A stretch of 64,000 nt of DNA from Capsicum annuum (lineage: Eukaryota > Streptophyta > Magnoliopsida > Solanales > Solanaceae): contig NW_025856222.1 in assembly GCF_002878395.1 (NCBI RefSeq), forward strand, positions 253,176-317,175, given 5' to 3'. Under the pieces are notes generated by a model, which made no database searches, had not been told where the DNA came from, and worked only from the letters and a program-made list of their open reading frames with translations. The translations under genes and the position numbers were made by a program. How positions within the stretch are numbered: the stretch's first letter is position 1; each line of letters begins with the position of its first letter. This document shows, piece by piece, positions 35,707 to 47,380 of this stretch.

Positions 35707-35724
35707 TAGCGTTGTTGCTAGGAA
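35707..35724 (+). promoter_or_regulatory. Decayed tRNA-Asp-type primer-binding site of C
   Basis: TAGCGTTGTTGCTAGGAA against intact TGGCGCCGTTGCCGGGGA: six differences, all C-to-T or G-to-A. It is four bases inside the 5' LTR. Confidence 0.7.
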
Positions 35725-36149
35725 ACAATTTGGTGTATTGAGTTAGTTTGGAATTTTCGCTTATTTTCTTAAATTCAAGCTTGAATATATGTGTTTGTGA
35801 TTTTCTTTGTAGGTAGATTTCATTTTATTTTTACTTTTCTCAATCGCATCCTCTATCAAATATGAGTTGAATATTGGATGTCATATCGTGAAACCCCATG
35901 TTCATAATGTTACAGACCGTACTTTAGGAGAGATTGTAAGTATGATCCCAAGGAGAGATTTTACCATCTCCATCCAATTGGGAGTATGGTTGCCCCATGG
36001 TGGGCGTCTACAATGACATTAGGATGAGTGTCCAAACACTCCCTCCCCTTATTATACTGATCAAGTTTCTAGTTTTTATTAAAAGCTTGATAAGTCCTAT
36101 AAAGAAAAGAAAGAGGAGAAACAATCCAAATCCACCAATCTTGAAGTAA

Positions 36150-36933
36150 TGCTCTAAACTATTTTTGACCGAGTGGATGCAATGGGGGAAAATATGGAAT
36201 ATATGCATGAGGAATGGACCAGTGTCAAGAAAGAGCTATTGGTTAAAGAAGTAAAGCTTGAAACTACCACTACATTTCCAATTGCTAAAGAGGAGTATTA
36301 TCATAAAGAGAAACCAAGATACGGTGATGAGCTTAGTAGTAAAGATTTCTCAATGACTTCCCAATCATCCAACTAATATGAGGGAGAGGAAACCAAAATA
36401 AATAAAGTGAGTATAGAGTCAAAATAAGAAACAATACACTATGCTCATGATGACTCTATCTCATTTTAGGGTGCGTACGCTATGTTGGATGCAATTGCCA
36501 ACGTAAATAAAGGACCCCATTTAAACCACTTTTCAATATTATGCTTGTTGGTTGGACAAAAGTCTATATACCCAGGATATTGATGAGCCTTGGAGAGAAT
36601 GAACTCATCTCTTATATTGTTGAATTTGACATTCCAATGGAGCATATGGAGCCCTGTACATCAATGGCTGAGAAACTCAACTTTTGTAGTACAAGGAACG
36701 GCCAATTGATGACCATGATTTTACCCATGGAACAAATCAAAAAATTTGATGTGAAGTTGGGTAAAAAGGTTCAAATCTTCAAAATGGCGAGATCGAAGCT
36801 TTCTTATTATCTCTCCACGTCTTCCAAGTGTCATCCCTTTTTTGTTCGCTACATAATAAACAAAAACTGGGACATAAATTCAAATCTTCTAAGTGGAGAC
36901 ACAAAAGATATAAATGGAGGTATCGTTCTATGA
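36150..36933 (+). pseudogene. Unrecognised ORF of element C
   Basis: Two open pieces (36173-36376 and 36541-36933) read as one decayed gene. The first part is Glu/Lys-rich (EWTSVKKELLVKEVKLE). The second has MLVGWTKVYIPRILMSLGENELISYIVEFDIPMEHMEP (seen in pieces) and FDVKLGKKVQIFKMARSKLSYYL. It is not a recognisable gag, protease or nucleic-acid-binding motif. The position right after the primer site is where gag would be expected. Stops separate the pieces. I cannot assign a function. Confidence 0.45.
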
Positions 36934-37164
36934 CAGTAACTAAGCACTCGATGGGAGGCAACTGATCATGCCACGAAAAGATGCATATATCCTTTCCATT
37001 TTATACATGATAAAGTAGAATTAATTTTTATCTGTGCTTTTCTGCATGCATAATCCATAAAATGTAGGTGCTTAGAGAAATTTTGGTTGATTTTGATAAA
37101 AAATGTATGGAAGTGGCAAATTGGATTGAGCAGGAAATGCAGAAAATTATATTGATAGATCCCA

Positions 37165-37850
37165 GTTACCGCTATCACGGTCTATTCCACCGTGATTGTA
37201 GAGACCGCATGACCTTAATGCGAAGCTAGGACCGCGACCGTAGTTAAGTTAGTTTAAAACTATCCAACTTACCTATTTCCCCCATTGTTTCCCTTCAAAT
37301 ATCTTACAAAATCCCTCAAAATTTGGGATTTGCCTTGCATTTTTAGCTACCAACTCATCTTGTGCATTATCTAACTCAGTAATTTGTCTCAATTTCCTTG
37401 TTTTTAATGTCTATTTTGTGCTTAAAACTTGTAGCGTATACTAAAGCCTAGAAATAGTATTTTTATTACAAAATGCATGCTTGTTAGTGATTGGTACTGT
37501 GGTTAACTGTTAGAAGTTGGTATTTACATAATTGGGGAAGTCTTGAGCACCCAAAAATTCGGGGATTAAACCCTTAAGTGTGACGTGTGTTTTGTGTGTT
37601 TAATCGACTGCCCATACGAATTTCATGTTCAAAATTTTTACTTCGGGGCTATGCACATGTTCTCTAGGCTGAAATCCGATATTGCTATTGTTGTCGTGCC
37701 TAGTTTGGATGAAAAAATTATGGTTAAAACAAAATTTCAAATATCGGGCAGGAATTGCTAGTCCAAGCCTTGGGTACCGCGATCACATTCCCAATGACTA
37801 TGATCGCACTGTTGTGGTCGTGGCCAATGCTCCGTGATCATCACATCTGA
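37165..37850 (+). other. Internal CG-word blocks of element C
   Basis: Two blocks, 37165-37245 (ATCACGGTC, CACCGTGATTG, GACCGCATGACC, GGACCGCGACCG) and 37780-37850 (ACCGCGATCAC, TGATCGCAC, GGTCGTGGCC, CCGTGATCATC). They use the same word as this element's LTRs and lie upstream of the accessory ORF at 38008. No ORF is present here. Confidence 0.45.
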
Positions 37851-38007
37851 GGGCAGATATAGAAGGTATCAAATTTTCTATCTTACATTAGTTACCTCGA
37901 AAACCTTTATATCAGTACCACAAGAGTATATTTTTTCAGCATATGTTTAGTCTAATGGTACTAATGTTGGCCTAATCTACACTGTTTACAAGTTTTAGGA
38001 CTCAACA

Positions 38008-39340
38008 ATGGGAGACTTTCACAACACTCGATTCATGGAAGCCCAATGCTAGCATTCCTATTATGATGACTTCAACAGAAAAAGCTACTCCCAAAAGAGG
38101 TGTAAACTTGGATAACGTAGAGGAAAAGCTCACAAAATTCTATGTCAGGCTCACTACCACCTAGTGTATGTGTTGTTCCCTACAACCATGCTATACCAAT
38201 TAACAATGGGTGCATGAGTTCTACGCAAACCTCAGTATAGTTTCACTCTCAAATCTAGTAATGAAAATTCAAGAAAAATAGGTGAACTTTGGAGCGAAAC
38301 ATATTAATGCAGTCGATGGGCTTCCTAATGCTGATATGAGAGAATTTCATGACAAATCATGTGAGCTAGAAGCTGGAATGACTAGCATTCTATGCCCTGG
38401 AAAAGCAGTTCCTTGGGATACCACCAAAATTGATATTCCATTGAATAACTTCAAGGTTTAAGCAAGGTTGTGGCTGAACATCATCTATAGCAGGGTTTCT
38501 CCTTGTACTCACATGACCATGGTCATAGATGCCCATGCCAGGATGGTGTCATGCCTTCTATCTGGCATCGCTCTGAATGTAGGAAAGCTTGTAGTTGCAG
38601 AATTAGAGTACTTCCAAACCTAGGGAGGTACTAATCTTCTCTATCTTTCTCTTATAATCGAGTTATGTAAAGGGCAGAAGTGCAAAAATATGTTGCAGAC
38701 ACATAGGTGCACCCTAGACCCTACCTCTATCCACTCAAATTTAGAGGTGTGAGCGCCCCAAATCAAAGTAAGAAGAGGAAGATAGATTTAGGTAAATCTG
38801 CCCAAAGGACACACTCCTGCAGACCCTCATCAGCTACTGCCTTCAATTATATATCTATCGAGATATAAGGGATTAGAGATATCTTATCTAGATTTCCCCC
38901 ATTGATCTGTACAGTCCTCTACTTCCCATCATTTATACATAGCACTGTTGGATTATGATGATTACATAGCAAAGTAGAAGAAGCAGAGTGCTACAATAGC
39001 TAGCCTAGAGAAAGCCTATTCAGATCTAGCTATTTCTCATAGGGACCTCAAGGAGGCACATGAGAAGATGGTGAGGAGAGAAAAGGAAAAAAGATAATTT
39101 TTTCAAAAAGCTGTAGAAGGGGGTGAAAGGCATCTTCAAGGTAGCCAAACCCAACCATCTATTTCCTTTACCAAGATTAGACAGTGAGGATAAGACCCCT
39201 GGTAAGTGGTTAGATGATAATGCAAGTGGTGGTGATGACAAGTCAGCAAGAGAGGATAGCTCATTATACAGATATAGGGAGCCCCTTTTTACTCTTGCCC
39301 TCCATGCACATACAGTGTGGACACTGCATTCATTTTAGTG
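38008..39340 (+). pseudogene. Accessory ORF of element C ('putative plant transposon protein' type)
   Basis: Start MGDFHNTRFMEAQ at 38008. The most telling part is RLWLNIIYSRVSPCTHMTMV then ARMVSCLLSGIALNVGKLVVAEL (about 38464-38615), which has the pattern 'W...I..R..P.TH...V...RA.LV..I..G..I.VG' of the plant 'transposon protein' family. A later part has YLYPLKFRGVSAPNQSKKRKIDLGK and a coiled coil (EKAYSDLAISHRDLKEAHEKM, about 39004-39070). More than ten stops are present. It is the second copy of this gene type in the window, again inside an LTR element, so a retroelement role is likelier than transposase. Confidence 0.55.
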
Positions 39341-41080
39341 ATAGTTGGCCACAGATTTATATTGTTTCGTGCTTGGTTTTAGGATGCCGGATATTTCTTT
39401 TGGTGATATTTTGGATATGGTTTTTCACATTATTTTTTCATGCTAGTTTTAGTTTTTATTTATTTTAAAATTTTCTCTTTTAACCAGTGTTCCATTTGAC
39501 TCTTGAAACATAGGTTCAAGGGAATTTTTAGTACCCATAGAATATATGTTAAGAATACAAGAAAAGTCTTAGTACCTGTGGCATTTTATTTGTTTTTAAA
39601 AGTGGGAATCACTTTAGGCACCATTGGCGAAGTCTGAGTAGCCATATCATTAGTTTGGTTGTTTTGAGCCAATATGTGAGACTAAGGCTTTGATTGTAGC
39701 CATAGTTTAGCAACTTGCGCATGTTACTATTGCAAATCAAGAAACCCCCTCCGTCTCTAAAATTTTTGAAAAATCAAGGGCATGGACGTGAGAAATGTGC
39801 AACAAAACCTTTTCTCCTTTTTGTGGCTTCATAGATTTTGACTTGTAGATAAAAATAGACACTCCATGATTGTTTCCATCAGGAGGGACATTTGAGCTCC
39901 CATAACGAATTTTTCATGCCATGTGTGGTGAGAATATCACATTTATCTCTTGTATACTTGTATTATCTAGAACTTGCCCCATTAGTCTTTCAAAACTAAT
40001 TTTTATTATATTTGGTTGGATAAATGATCTTAGGCCCTTTTTGTGAATTTGGAACCCACTCTAGCCTAGAAATCCTACCCGTGCATAATTATAATCCCTA
40101 GTACCCATTTTGAGCCTTTAAACCTTTCCTTGGCAAATACGTTACAAGCCGTTAACTATTCTTTTTGTCCTTTTTTTGAGCCATAACCTCCTTGAACTAA
40201 AAAAAATGCAACTTGAGGCTAAAATCCTAAGTTAGGGGTGGTAAGAATCGATCGAAGTAAGTTTAGGGCCACGAAGTATTAGTGAAATGTCAAATGTGTC
40301 TAAGTTTTGAAAATGAATGTTTAGAAAATAAAGGATCTCATAAAAGAATAACTTACAAAAAAATGTAAGAAAGTGAAAGTAAAAGGAAAGTGGGGAAAAA
40401 AAAGGCAAAACATAGGCATGAACAAAGAAAGAAAATAAAAAAGAGTATCCCTTAGTCGAAAGGAGGAGCGTTGTAAAGCATGATGTAGATGTTCAAGGTA
40501 GGGTGTAACCAAGTTCCCTAAATGATATCCTACCCTAACCAGAACCTACTTTAAGATGTTATAAATTTCTTTGATATCTCCAACCATTTACCTTCTTTGT
40601 AGGGGTAATTAAAAATAGGGGCAAGCCTATGGCATGACACTTACTGCATTAAAATTTCTTTTGTAAAGGGAGAGTTCTTGCACTTAAATTTTCTTATTGC
40701 TGATTCAGCAGTGTGGTGTGTAGAAATTCTCTTTCTTATAAGGATGCCATATAAATAATTTAAGGCGTGTGACCTTTGTCACCTCCCGAACAATCAGGCA
40801 AATGGAGTATAGGTTAGTTTTAGTAAAAAATGAGCCACTTCTAGAGTATTGGTCTTTGTTTTTTGATTGCTCTTTAAAGTCTTATGCATTCTTTGAGTTG
40901 TATTTTATAATAAAGGGTGTTGTGAAATTAGTCTAGCACATGTGCAATGAGCTACTTGTGGTTTCAATTTAAGTTGAAGTCGTTATGTCTCTTAAGGCAT
41001 GAAATTTGGGCGTCAATGATTGTCTCATGGTAAAAGGTACTGTTGCTTGAGGACAACCAAATACTTTAAGTTAGGGGTGT
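39341..41080 (+). other. 3' untranslated region of element C
   Basis: No credible gene. A purine-rich stretch lies at 40321-40450 (mostly A and G). The end TTGCTTGAGGACAACCAAATACTTTAAGTTAGGGGTGT (seen in pieces at 41042-41080) resembles the 'GAGGACAAGCAA...TTTAAGTTTGGGGTGT' polypurine region that abuts 3' LTRs of many Athila/Tat elements. Confidence 0.6.
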
Positions 41081-42588
41081 TGATAAGTCGTGATTTTACC
41101 ACTCATTCGCACTCATTTTTTAATGGACATTACCTTGTTTTGAATGAGTAGATGAGACATAATTATGATTTAATACACTAATATCCACTTTTTTTCAGGT
41201 ATAGGAATTGAAAAGACAAAGAGATATGAATTGGAGTTTGAAAGGATCAAAAGGTAGCATAAAAACTTCAGCTGAAGACCTGCAGTGAAATAGCCTCAGT
41301 TACTATGGTCGCAGTCAGTCGAGATGGTCAATCAACCGTGACCATGAAAGTCAGTCGCGGTCAAGTAGTTATGGTCACAACTAGATTTGCGCGATCGGGA
41401 CTTGGCGGGAATGTTCAGCCCAAGGTCAAAGTTGTAATAACATGCGCTGATCCCAATTTGAACAAAAAGACTCAAACCCAAAATTCATGTATTACTCATT
41501 CTATCACACTCCTTCTTCCCCAAATTTTTCAAGGTTTTTGACTTGAGACTTTGTAGCCTCCATTTTTAGAGAAGAAAATATTGTGTAAATTTTGGGTGAA
41601 GAATACATTTGAGACTTTCTTAGAGGAAGATTTGCTTAATTCCATTGTTAATATTGTGGGAGAGCGAAGTTTGAAGTAACATTCACTTACATATTCTACA
41701 ACATTGATTTAATGGAGATTATGGGTATATCTATGCTTATTTATCTTATGGGTAGCTAAAGCTCCCTCTTGGGGTTATGTCTGAATAGGGATTAAAGTGT
41801 GTGTGGGTTGTGATTATTAGCATGTCTTTGGTAGTTCATGTTTATGGGTTCTATTATTACTATGCTATTTTGGTTGGGATTTGATGGGTGAAAGCTCCAA
41901 ATACCCACATGGGTTTGATGAGGGAAGCTCCAAGATCTAGAAAGTTCAATACCATCTTCGAAGGAAAGGTTTTGTGTGAACTTTGGGAATCCATATCATC
42001 CTCGGAAAAGGGATATGAGGACCAAAGTATTGATAGACAATTATGTGTGTAGTTTGATAATTTTTTACTATCTTAGAAATAAGGGTAAAGTGAGGTTAAC
42101 TATGCCATAGGTGTCATCCTAGAAATAGGGATGCCATGATTGAGGTTGTGGTTGCTAACTATTGAACACACATATTAGGTATTCAAAAGAATCAATGGGT
42201 GAAAGTTTGGTGATTTGTTGAAAGGCTAACATCAAAACCTATAAACAAGCCTACCCATATTTGAATTACTAAAGTGATGTTGATAATTAGCTCCCACATG
42301 TCACTCCCTTCGTAATGCATAATCCCAAGATCCGTGCTTAATTGTTAAAACTCTAATTATTCATAGCCCCAAATTTACACTAGAAAATTCCAAAAAGAAA
42401 CATTAGTGTAGGACCTCACCTCCCCCATTTTATCTTTTTGTAACATTTGTTTGGATTTAACTTGTATCTATCATTTCGAATTAATTTGATCTCTACTCGC
42501 ATTACCCCTCGTGGATTCGACCCAAAATCCAAAGTTGGGTAAATATGATCGCCTTGCACTTAATTGACGTGTAAGTTGAGCGTTATCA
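41081..42588 (+). repeat. 3' LTR of C
   Basis: 1508 bp, TGATAAG to GTTATCA, a direct repeat of 34169-35702 with small gaps. The word block is at 41297-41400. Confidence 0.9.
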
Positions 42589-45500
42589 AACCATCAAAAT
42601 TTTTATTTGAGGTTATTTCAACAATAAGAAGGGGCCTACCCACTATTTTATTTTTACCAATATCCACCCAATAGCTTAAAATGAACTCGAAAGCCTTGGG
42701 GAACACACCAAAGGTTCTTCTAGACTAAAATCCATGTTTTGGAGCTAACAAAACATCCGTTCTTCACATTTATGGCATTTACTAGAAGTCTTGGCCGAAA
42801 ACCAACTTCTCAACTTCAAAAACTCCAAAATTGGAAAATAGGCTAAAAACCCAAATGAATTTCTAGCAAACCAAACTGACAGTAATAATATGTCATAAAT
42901 GACTTATAGATGCCATAGAAAGCACAATAAATAGAAAATTGCACAAAAATGAAAAAATAACCTAGAGGGTCATAACAACATTCACTAGTAAAAGAACTTT
43001 TGTCACTAAAAGTCAATGGATAGAAAAAGATCAAAAGCTCAAAAGGATAAGGTACTGTGTTTACATTCCATGAAAGGATTCTGAGAAAACCTCCACAACT
43101 AAACAACACTTCCATGGGACTTCCCCAAAGACATCCCATCAACTTCAACCTTTTTCCCTCACTACTCAAAAAAACCCTAACTCGTCTTCAAAAGTCAACT
43201 AACCTCCAACTAAATCAAGCTCGACTAAAGAGTAAACAACTCTTAAACCAAAGTATACCAACATCACACCAATATAAGCAAAACTAGGCAGATTCTCAAC
43301 CATTCTAAAAATAACCCAAAGCATGAACCATTCAGCCAACTCCAAACTCAAAATCTAACAATCTCGTTTCATTCTAAAAATTTTTATATTCTAAACTACA
43401 GAGACTCTTCCAACATAATCTGAGTCCTAACCACATAATCACACCATACTAACTTCGAAAGAATGTACTTACCCAAATAGTGGAGATTAATATCTGCAAT
43501 CTATACCATAGCCAATAACTAGTCCCCACAACCCTTATAATCAATATTCATGAGTCTGTGGAAAGACCTCTTAAAAATAAATGATCTATAATACTCCACC
43601 AATTATCATATAAAACCATACAAGCCTACTTCAGATACACTCCTTCCACTGCATAGACTTCCAAAAGTCTGACAAAATGAAGAACCAAGGTCAGAAGTAG
43701 TAAAAATCAATAGGTAGGTAGTAAGTAGGCATATCACCACATTGATTATGTCTAAACTGAATCAAATGTCAAAACATAGGTTGTTATCAAGATATGTAAT
43801 CAATAGTTATAAGCATAACACTATAGCTAACCACTCAGCCTTAATTTCCAGAGTGATCCCGATAACGAACAAATATTTGAACACAAAAATCTAACATAAT
43901 TATTAGGCCATCATTCAAAAGAGTCAAAATCATAATTGGACCCAATAAGTCTTTAAGAATGCCATAAACCCAAGATAATCTCACCTTTATAAACTAAATA
44001 TATGCCTTGTGGTTCCTACAAGAGCCGAATCAAGGGTGTCACCAAGGAAAACAATCCCAAATGAGTCATACAACAGGTAAAATACATGCAAAATTTACCA
44101 ACGCTATAAAGAGTTCTATAGATAGAGAAATCTTGAGCAATTTAAAAACACCAACGTACCTTAAATTTGGTCAAAAAGATAATACATGGAAACAGATACT
44201 CACTCACAATAGACACCTATTTGGTTACCGACAATTGATACACAAGTATATATAATCATATTTCTATTTCATACACCAAACAAAAGCATCTCACAAAGTC
44301 ATATTAGGTCAAATAAAAACCATAATGAGAAGCTATCGAACTAACTTATTTTAACTAATCTCAACTTAAATAAACCATAAATATCATTGAAAAAAGAATT
44401 GAGTACCTAACTAAATATCAATACCCAAAAATCAAGACCGCTATCGGGTGATGGACCAAACAAACCTGAAGAACAACTCAACTTACTAACCTTATAGGTT
44501 GACAGTAGAAAAGGATCATTGCTAGAACTACAATATAACCATAGAAGAACAATCTATCCTTCCTATAACCCTCTCAACAACCAACCTCTCACCTTAATAA
44601 TAAAAGTAAGAAAATTAACCAAGGTAGTCATCTAAGCCAACCTGATAAGAAATGCATGAAAATAGATAGTAACTAAATGACGCTAGTCCAATCGTGTATC
44701 TCAACTAAGGATCAATAATAGTTATGCTAATAACAATGGTAATTGCATACAATACAAGTGGTATGAAAGGAAAACAACTAGCCTAATTTTAAAATCACAT
44801 TGTAAGCAATTAATTTAAAAAATAGGAATTTAGCCAAGTTCTATGCCCTAAGGTAATCATAAAATTGATCTATTTATTCTACTACTAAAAAGAAATCATC
44901 TATGGGGTTAGTCATATATGCATAAACTTACAAAGAGAATCACAATAATTAACACAATAATAGTAACACATACACACACGTATGGGTATGAAAACCCTAA
45001 ATCAAAATACATAGGAGCTAAAAGAGAGAAAAGTAAAGTCGCACCTATATTAGCTATATTTGAAGTCTTAGCCCCTAAACTATCCCAAAAATTCATAGGT
45101 GATCTTATCTAGCCCCAAACTGAGCATATGTATGACCACCAATTATACACAGGGCTCCACCTCTGATCGAAGGTGTCACATCTTTAACAGAATGATCTGT
45201 CTGCACTAACTGCTCAATAATCCCACATCAAGTACACTTTATAGACTAATCTCTCAATAATTATAACACACCTCAGAAATTCTCTAATGAAATATAGATG
45301 CTGACCTAAAGTGTCCATCATAGCTTAAAAACCTAAATCAAGGACCTCTTGATGACTAATTGAAACTCAATCCCTTATAAACACCTAGTCCTCTCTATGA
45401 GCCACCTATAATTTTGAGGTGCTACCTGTACACAATAGTTAGGTAGCGAGTGATAGTGAACTTTACTGGAGGATCCTAGACTATACATGAAAAACTATTA

Positions 45501-46440
45501 AAGTTGTACTAATGATAGTGCCTTTTACCGCCACCTCCATATATCTCAAGACATGTGCACTCTATCGTCCTCACATAATCAACAACCTAGAAGAAGATAG
45601 ACCAAGTTGCTATCAAATGCTCCAACACCAAATGGAGTGGTAATGTTCATTGTTTAATAAGCCATCTCATACTCCATAAGGAAGATCATAGAAGTATGTT
45701 TGGCCCACTAGAGAAACCCTATCTCATATTTTAAAAGAGATAAAGAACCCTATTGCATACCTATAAAACAAACTCTATCCTACAACTACTTACTGTATTG
45801 AACACTACCCTTTCCAGATATGTATCCTCAAATGGTTCAGAATCCCTAACATGGTATTCTGAAGAAATAAGGTAGTCACAAACTCTTTTGGTAACTGACT
45901 ATCCCCAAACCTTCTAGATGACAATGTAAATCCCCAACATAAAGCTTAGATTTCTTAGCTGAGACTCAAGTAACATATGTTGAAATCCTATCCGCATTTA
46001 TTGACAATCTCACACTATCCATCTGAGTAAGAGTGGGGCTAAAATAAGCAATCAAAACTTTATAGAAGGACCCATGATCAAGAATCAAGGAATATTATTT
46101 CCTAAGACTACCTCATATCCTCCTAAATATAGCATACAAACTTTATTTTATCGGTCTGTAGTACTCTACCAGACTTTTTTCACTTGTACTGATAACAGTG
46201 ATGAACCTAAGCTATGACACAAAACTATTACGACCTTATTTCTAAGGTTATAATTCATAATAACCCACTAATAGGTAAGTCAATCCATAACCGAGAACGA
46301 TGAGTAATAGACTAATAAAAGAAAAGATAACCAAAACTGAATAAAATGAGAAAGAGAATGAAAAGAAAGAAAATATCCCTCAAGACCTAGTAAGTTTATT
46401 TAAGAGCCACTAGAAAATAAGAGTAAAAAGTAGACTTAAC
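42589..46440. other. Unassigned AT-rich DNA
   Basis: I see no domain, no LTR pair and no RNA gene. Short ORFs (42843-43169, 43057-43287, 44007-44255, 44908-45112) have no recognisable content. It ends in an (AT)6 run (46441-46452) that abuts the pararetrovirus cluster. Possibly an old, diverged LTR element. Confidence 0.3.
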
Positions 46441-46452
46441 ATATATATATAT

Positions 46453-47068
46453 AAAGAGATCTATGAATAGAACATCGATGGAGGTAAATTTCTATGGTAG
46501 TACATTGAATGTTGATGTATAGTACAATTTGCAAAACTCATAGAAACAATGATAACACTATTGCAGGCATAATTACTATAGGATTCACTGGTCAGATAAA
46601 GGTTGGTGGGATAATTATTTCACTTTAGACCAGCGTTCTAAGATATTACAATCAGTTATGATAGAAAAAGGTTAGACTGTTCTTAATGTTTTTGATACTT
46701 TAGTCCTTAATTATAAGGAACATTTTTTAGGATGATGGACTGATAATATTGAAACTATCATGACAAAGCTTCAAAATTTAAGATGCAAGACGCTGACATA
46801 TTTTAGATGGTACAAAAATATGTTTCTTTCAGGAGCCATAGAATTACCAGAGAGTAATAACTCTCACTGAAAGCCTAAAATTATAGATGGTCTTCCAATA
46901 AGCATTAAGATAAGTACACTTATGGAAAGTTGATTAATGTTTGAACTCAAGAAGGGCTATCATTATGTAATGATATAAAGTTAAATCAACAAATTAAGAG
47001 GCGTCGTCTTAATGAAAGACAACAACTAGGGGAATTTTGTGAACACTTAGCCATTGACATTCCTAAAA
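46453..47068 (+). pseudogene. Pararetrovirus capsid fragment, forward
   Basis: It matches the middle of the reverse-copy capsid gene (about 52110 down to 51425 on the minus strand), including 'W.DKGWWDNYF.LDQ' and FRWYKNMFLS. About 50 bases present in the reverse copy are missing near 46898. It has several stops. At 47068 it is joined head-on to the 3' end of the reverse copy, so the capsid frame is cut. Confidence 0.75.
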
Positions 47069-47380
47069 GGTAAAATAATTAACAAGAAAAATTGAAATGC
47101 CTTTATAATAATAAGCGTGACCAGTGCCTTCTAGGAACTTATGCCAACTTTTATTTAAAACATGAATATTTTAAAAAGGGAGAAAATGAGTAATAAAGCA
47201 AGGTGGTTCTTGAAAACTTGCCTTATAATGTTTAAAATGAGATCCTTTTATAGAGGATTCTCATTACAGAATGACAAAATTAAATCTTTACAAGTGGCTT
47301 CCCTATTTACAACTTTATAAAACCTACTTTTACAAAAGCTACTTTATTAAAGTTTCTTTATAAAAGTCATCTATATTTAT
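47069..47380 (-). promoter_or_regulatory. Intergenic promoter and poly(A) region, reverse copy
   Basis: On the minus strand: CTATAAAAGG TATA box (47244-47253) inside the near-palindrome GAATCCTCTATAAAAGGATC, then AATAAA (47150-47155, about 95 bases downstream). In caulimoviruses such a region drives the pregenomic RNA and the poly(A) signal lies shortly after its start. The viral sequence ends at 47069-47072. Confidence 0.65.

Larger units (their letters stand above)
34169..42588 (+). mobile_element. Polymerase-less LTR element C (8.4 kb, Athila/Tat-like ends)
   Basis: Two direct 1.5-kb LTRs start TGATRAG and end GTTATCA, with a decayed tRNA-Asp-type primer site after the first and the motif TTAAGTTAGGGGTGT before the second. 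Between them (35703-41080) I find no protease, RT, RNase H or integrase text, only an unrecognised ORF remnant and a 'plant transposon protein' type ORF. It is therefore a non-autonomous element that would need enzymes in trans. Flanks share AAC but no clean 5-bp duplication. Confidence 0.8.

Noticed and set aside
42843..43169. 108-codon minus-strand ORF
   Set aside because: No recognisable motif and composition of AT-rich noncoding DNA; an overlapping plus-strand ORF is equally plain.
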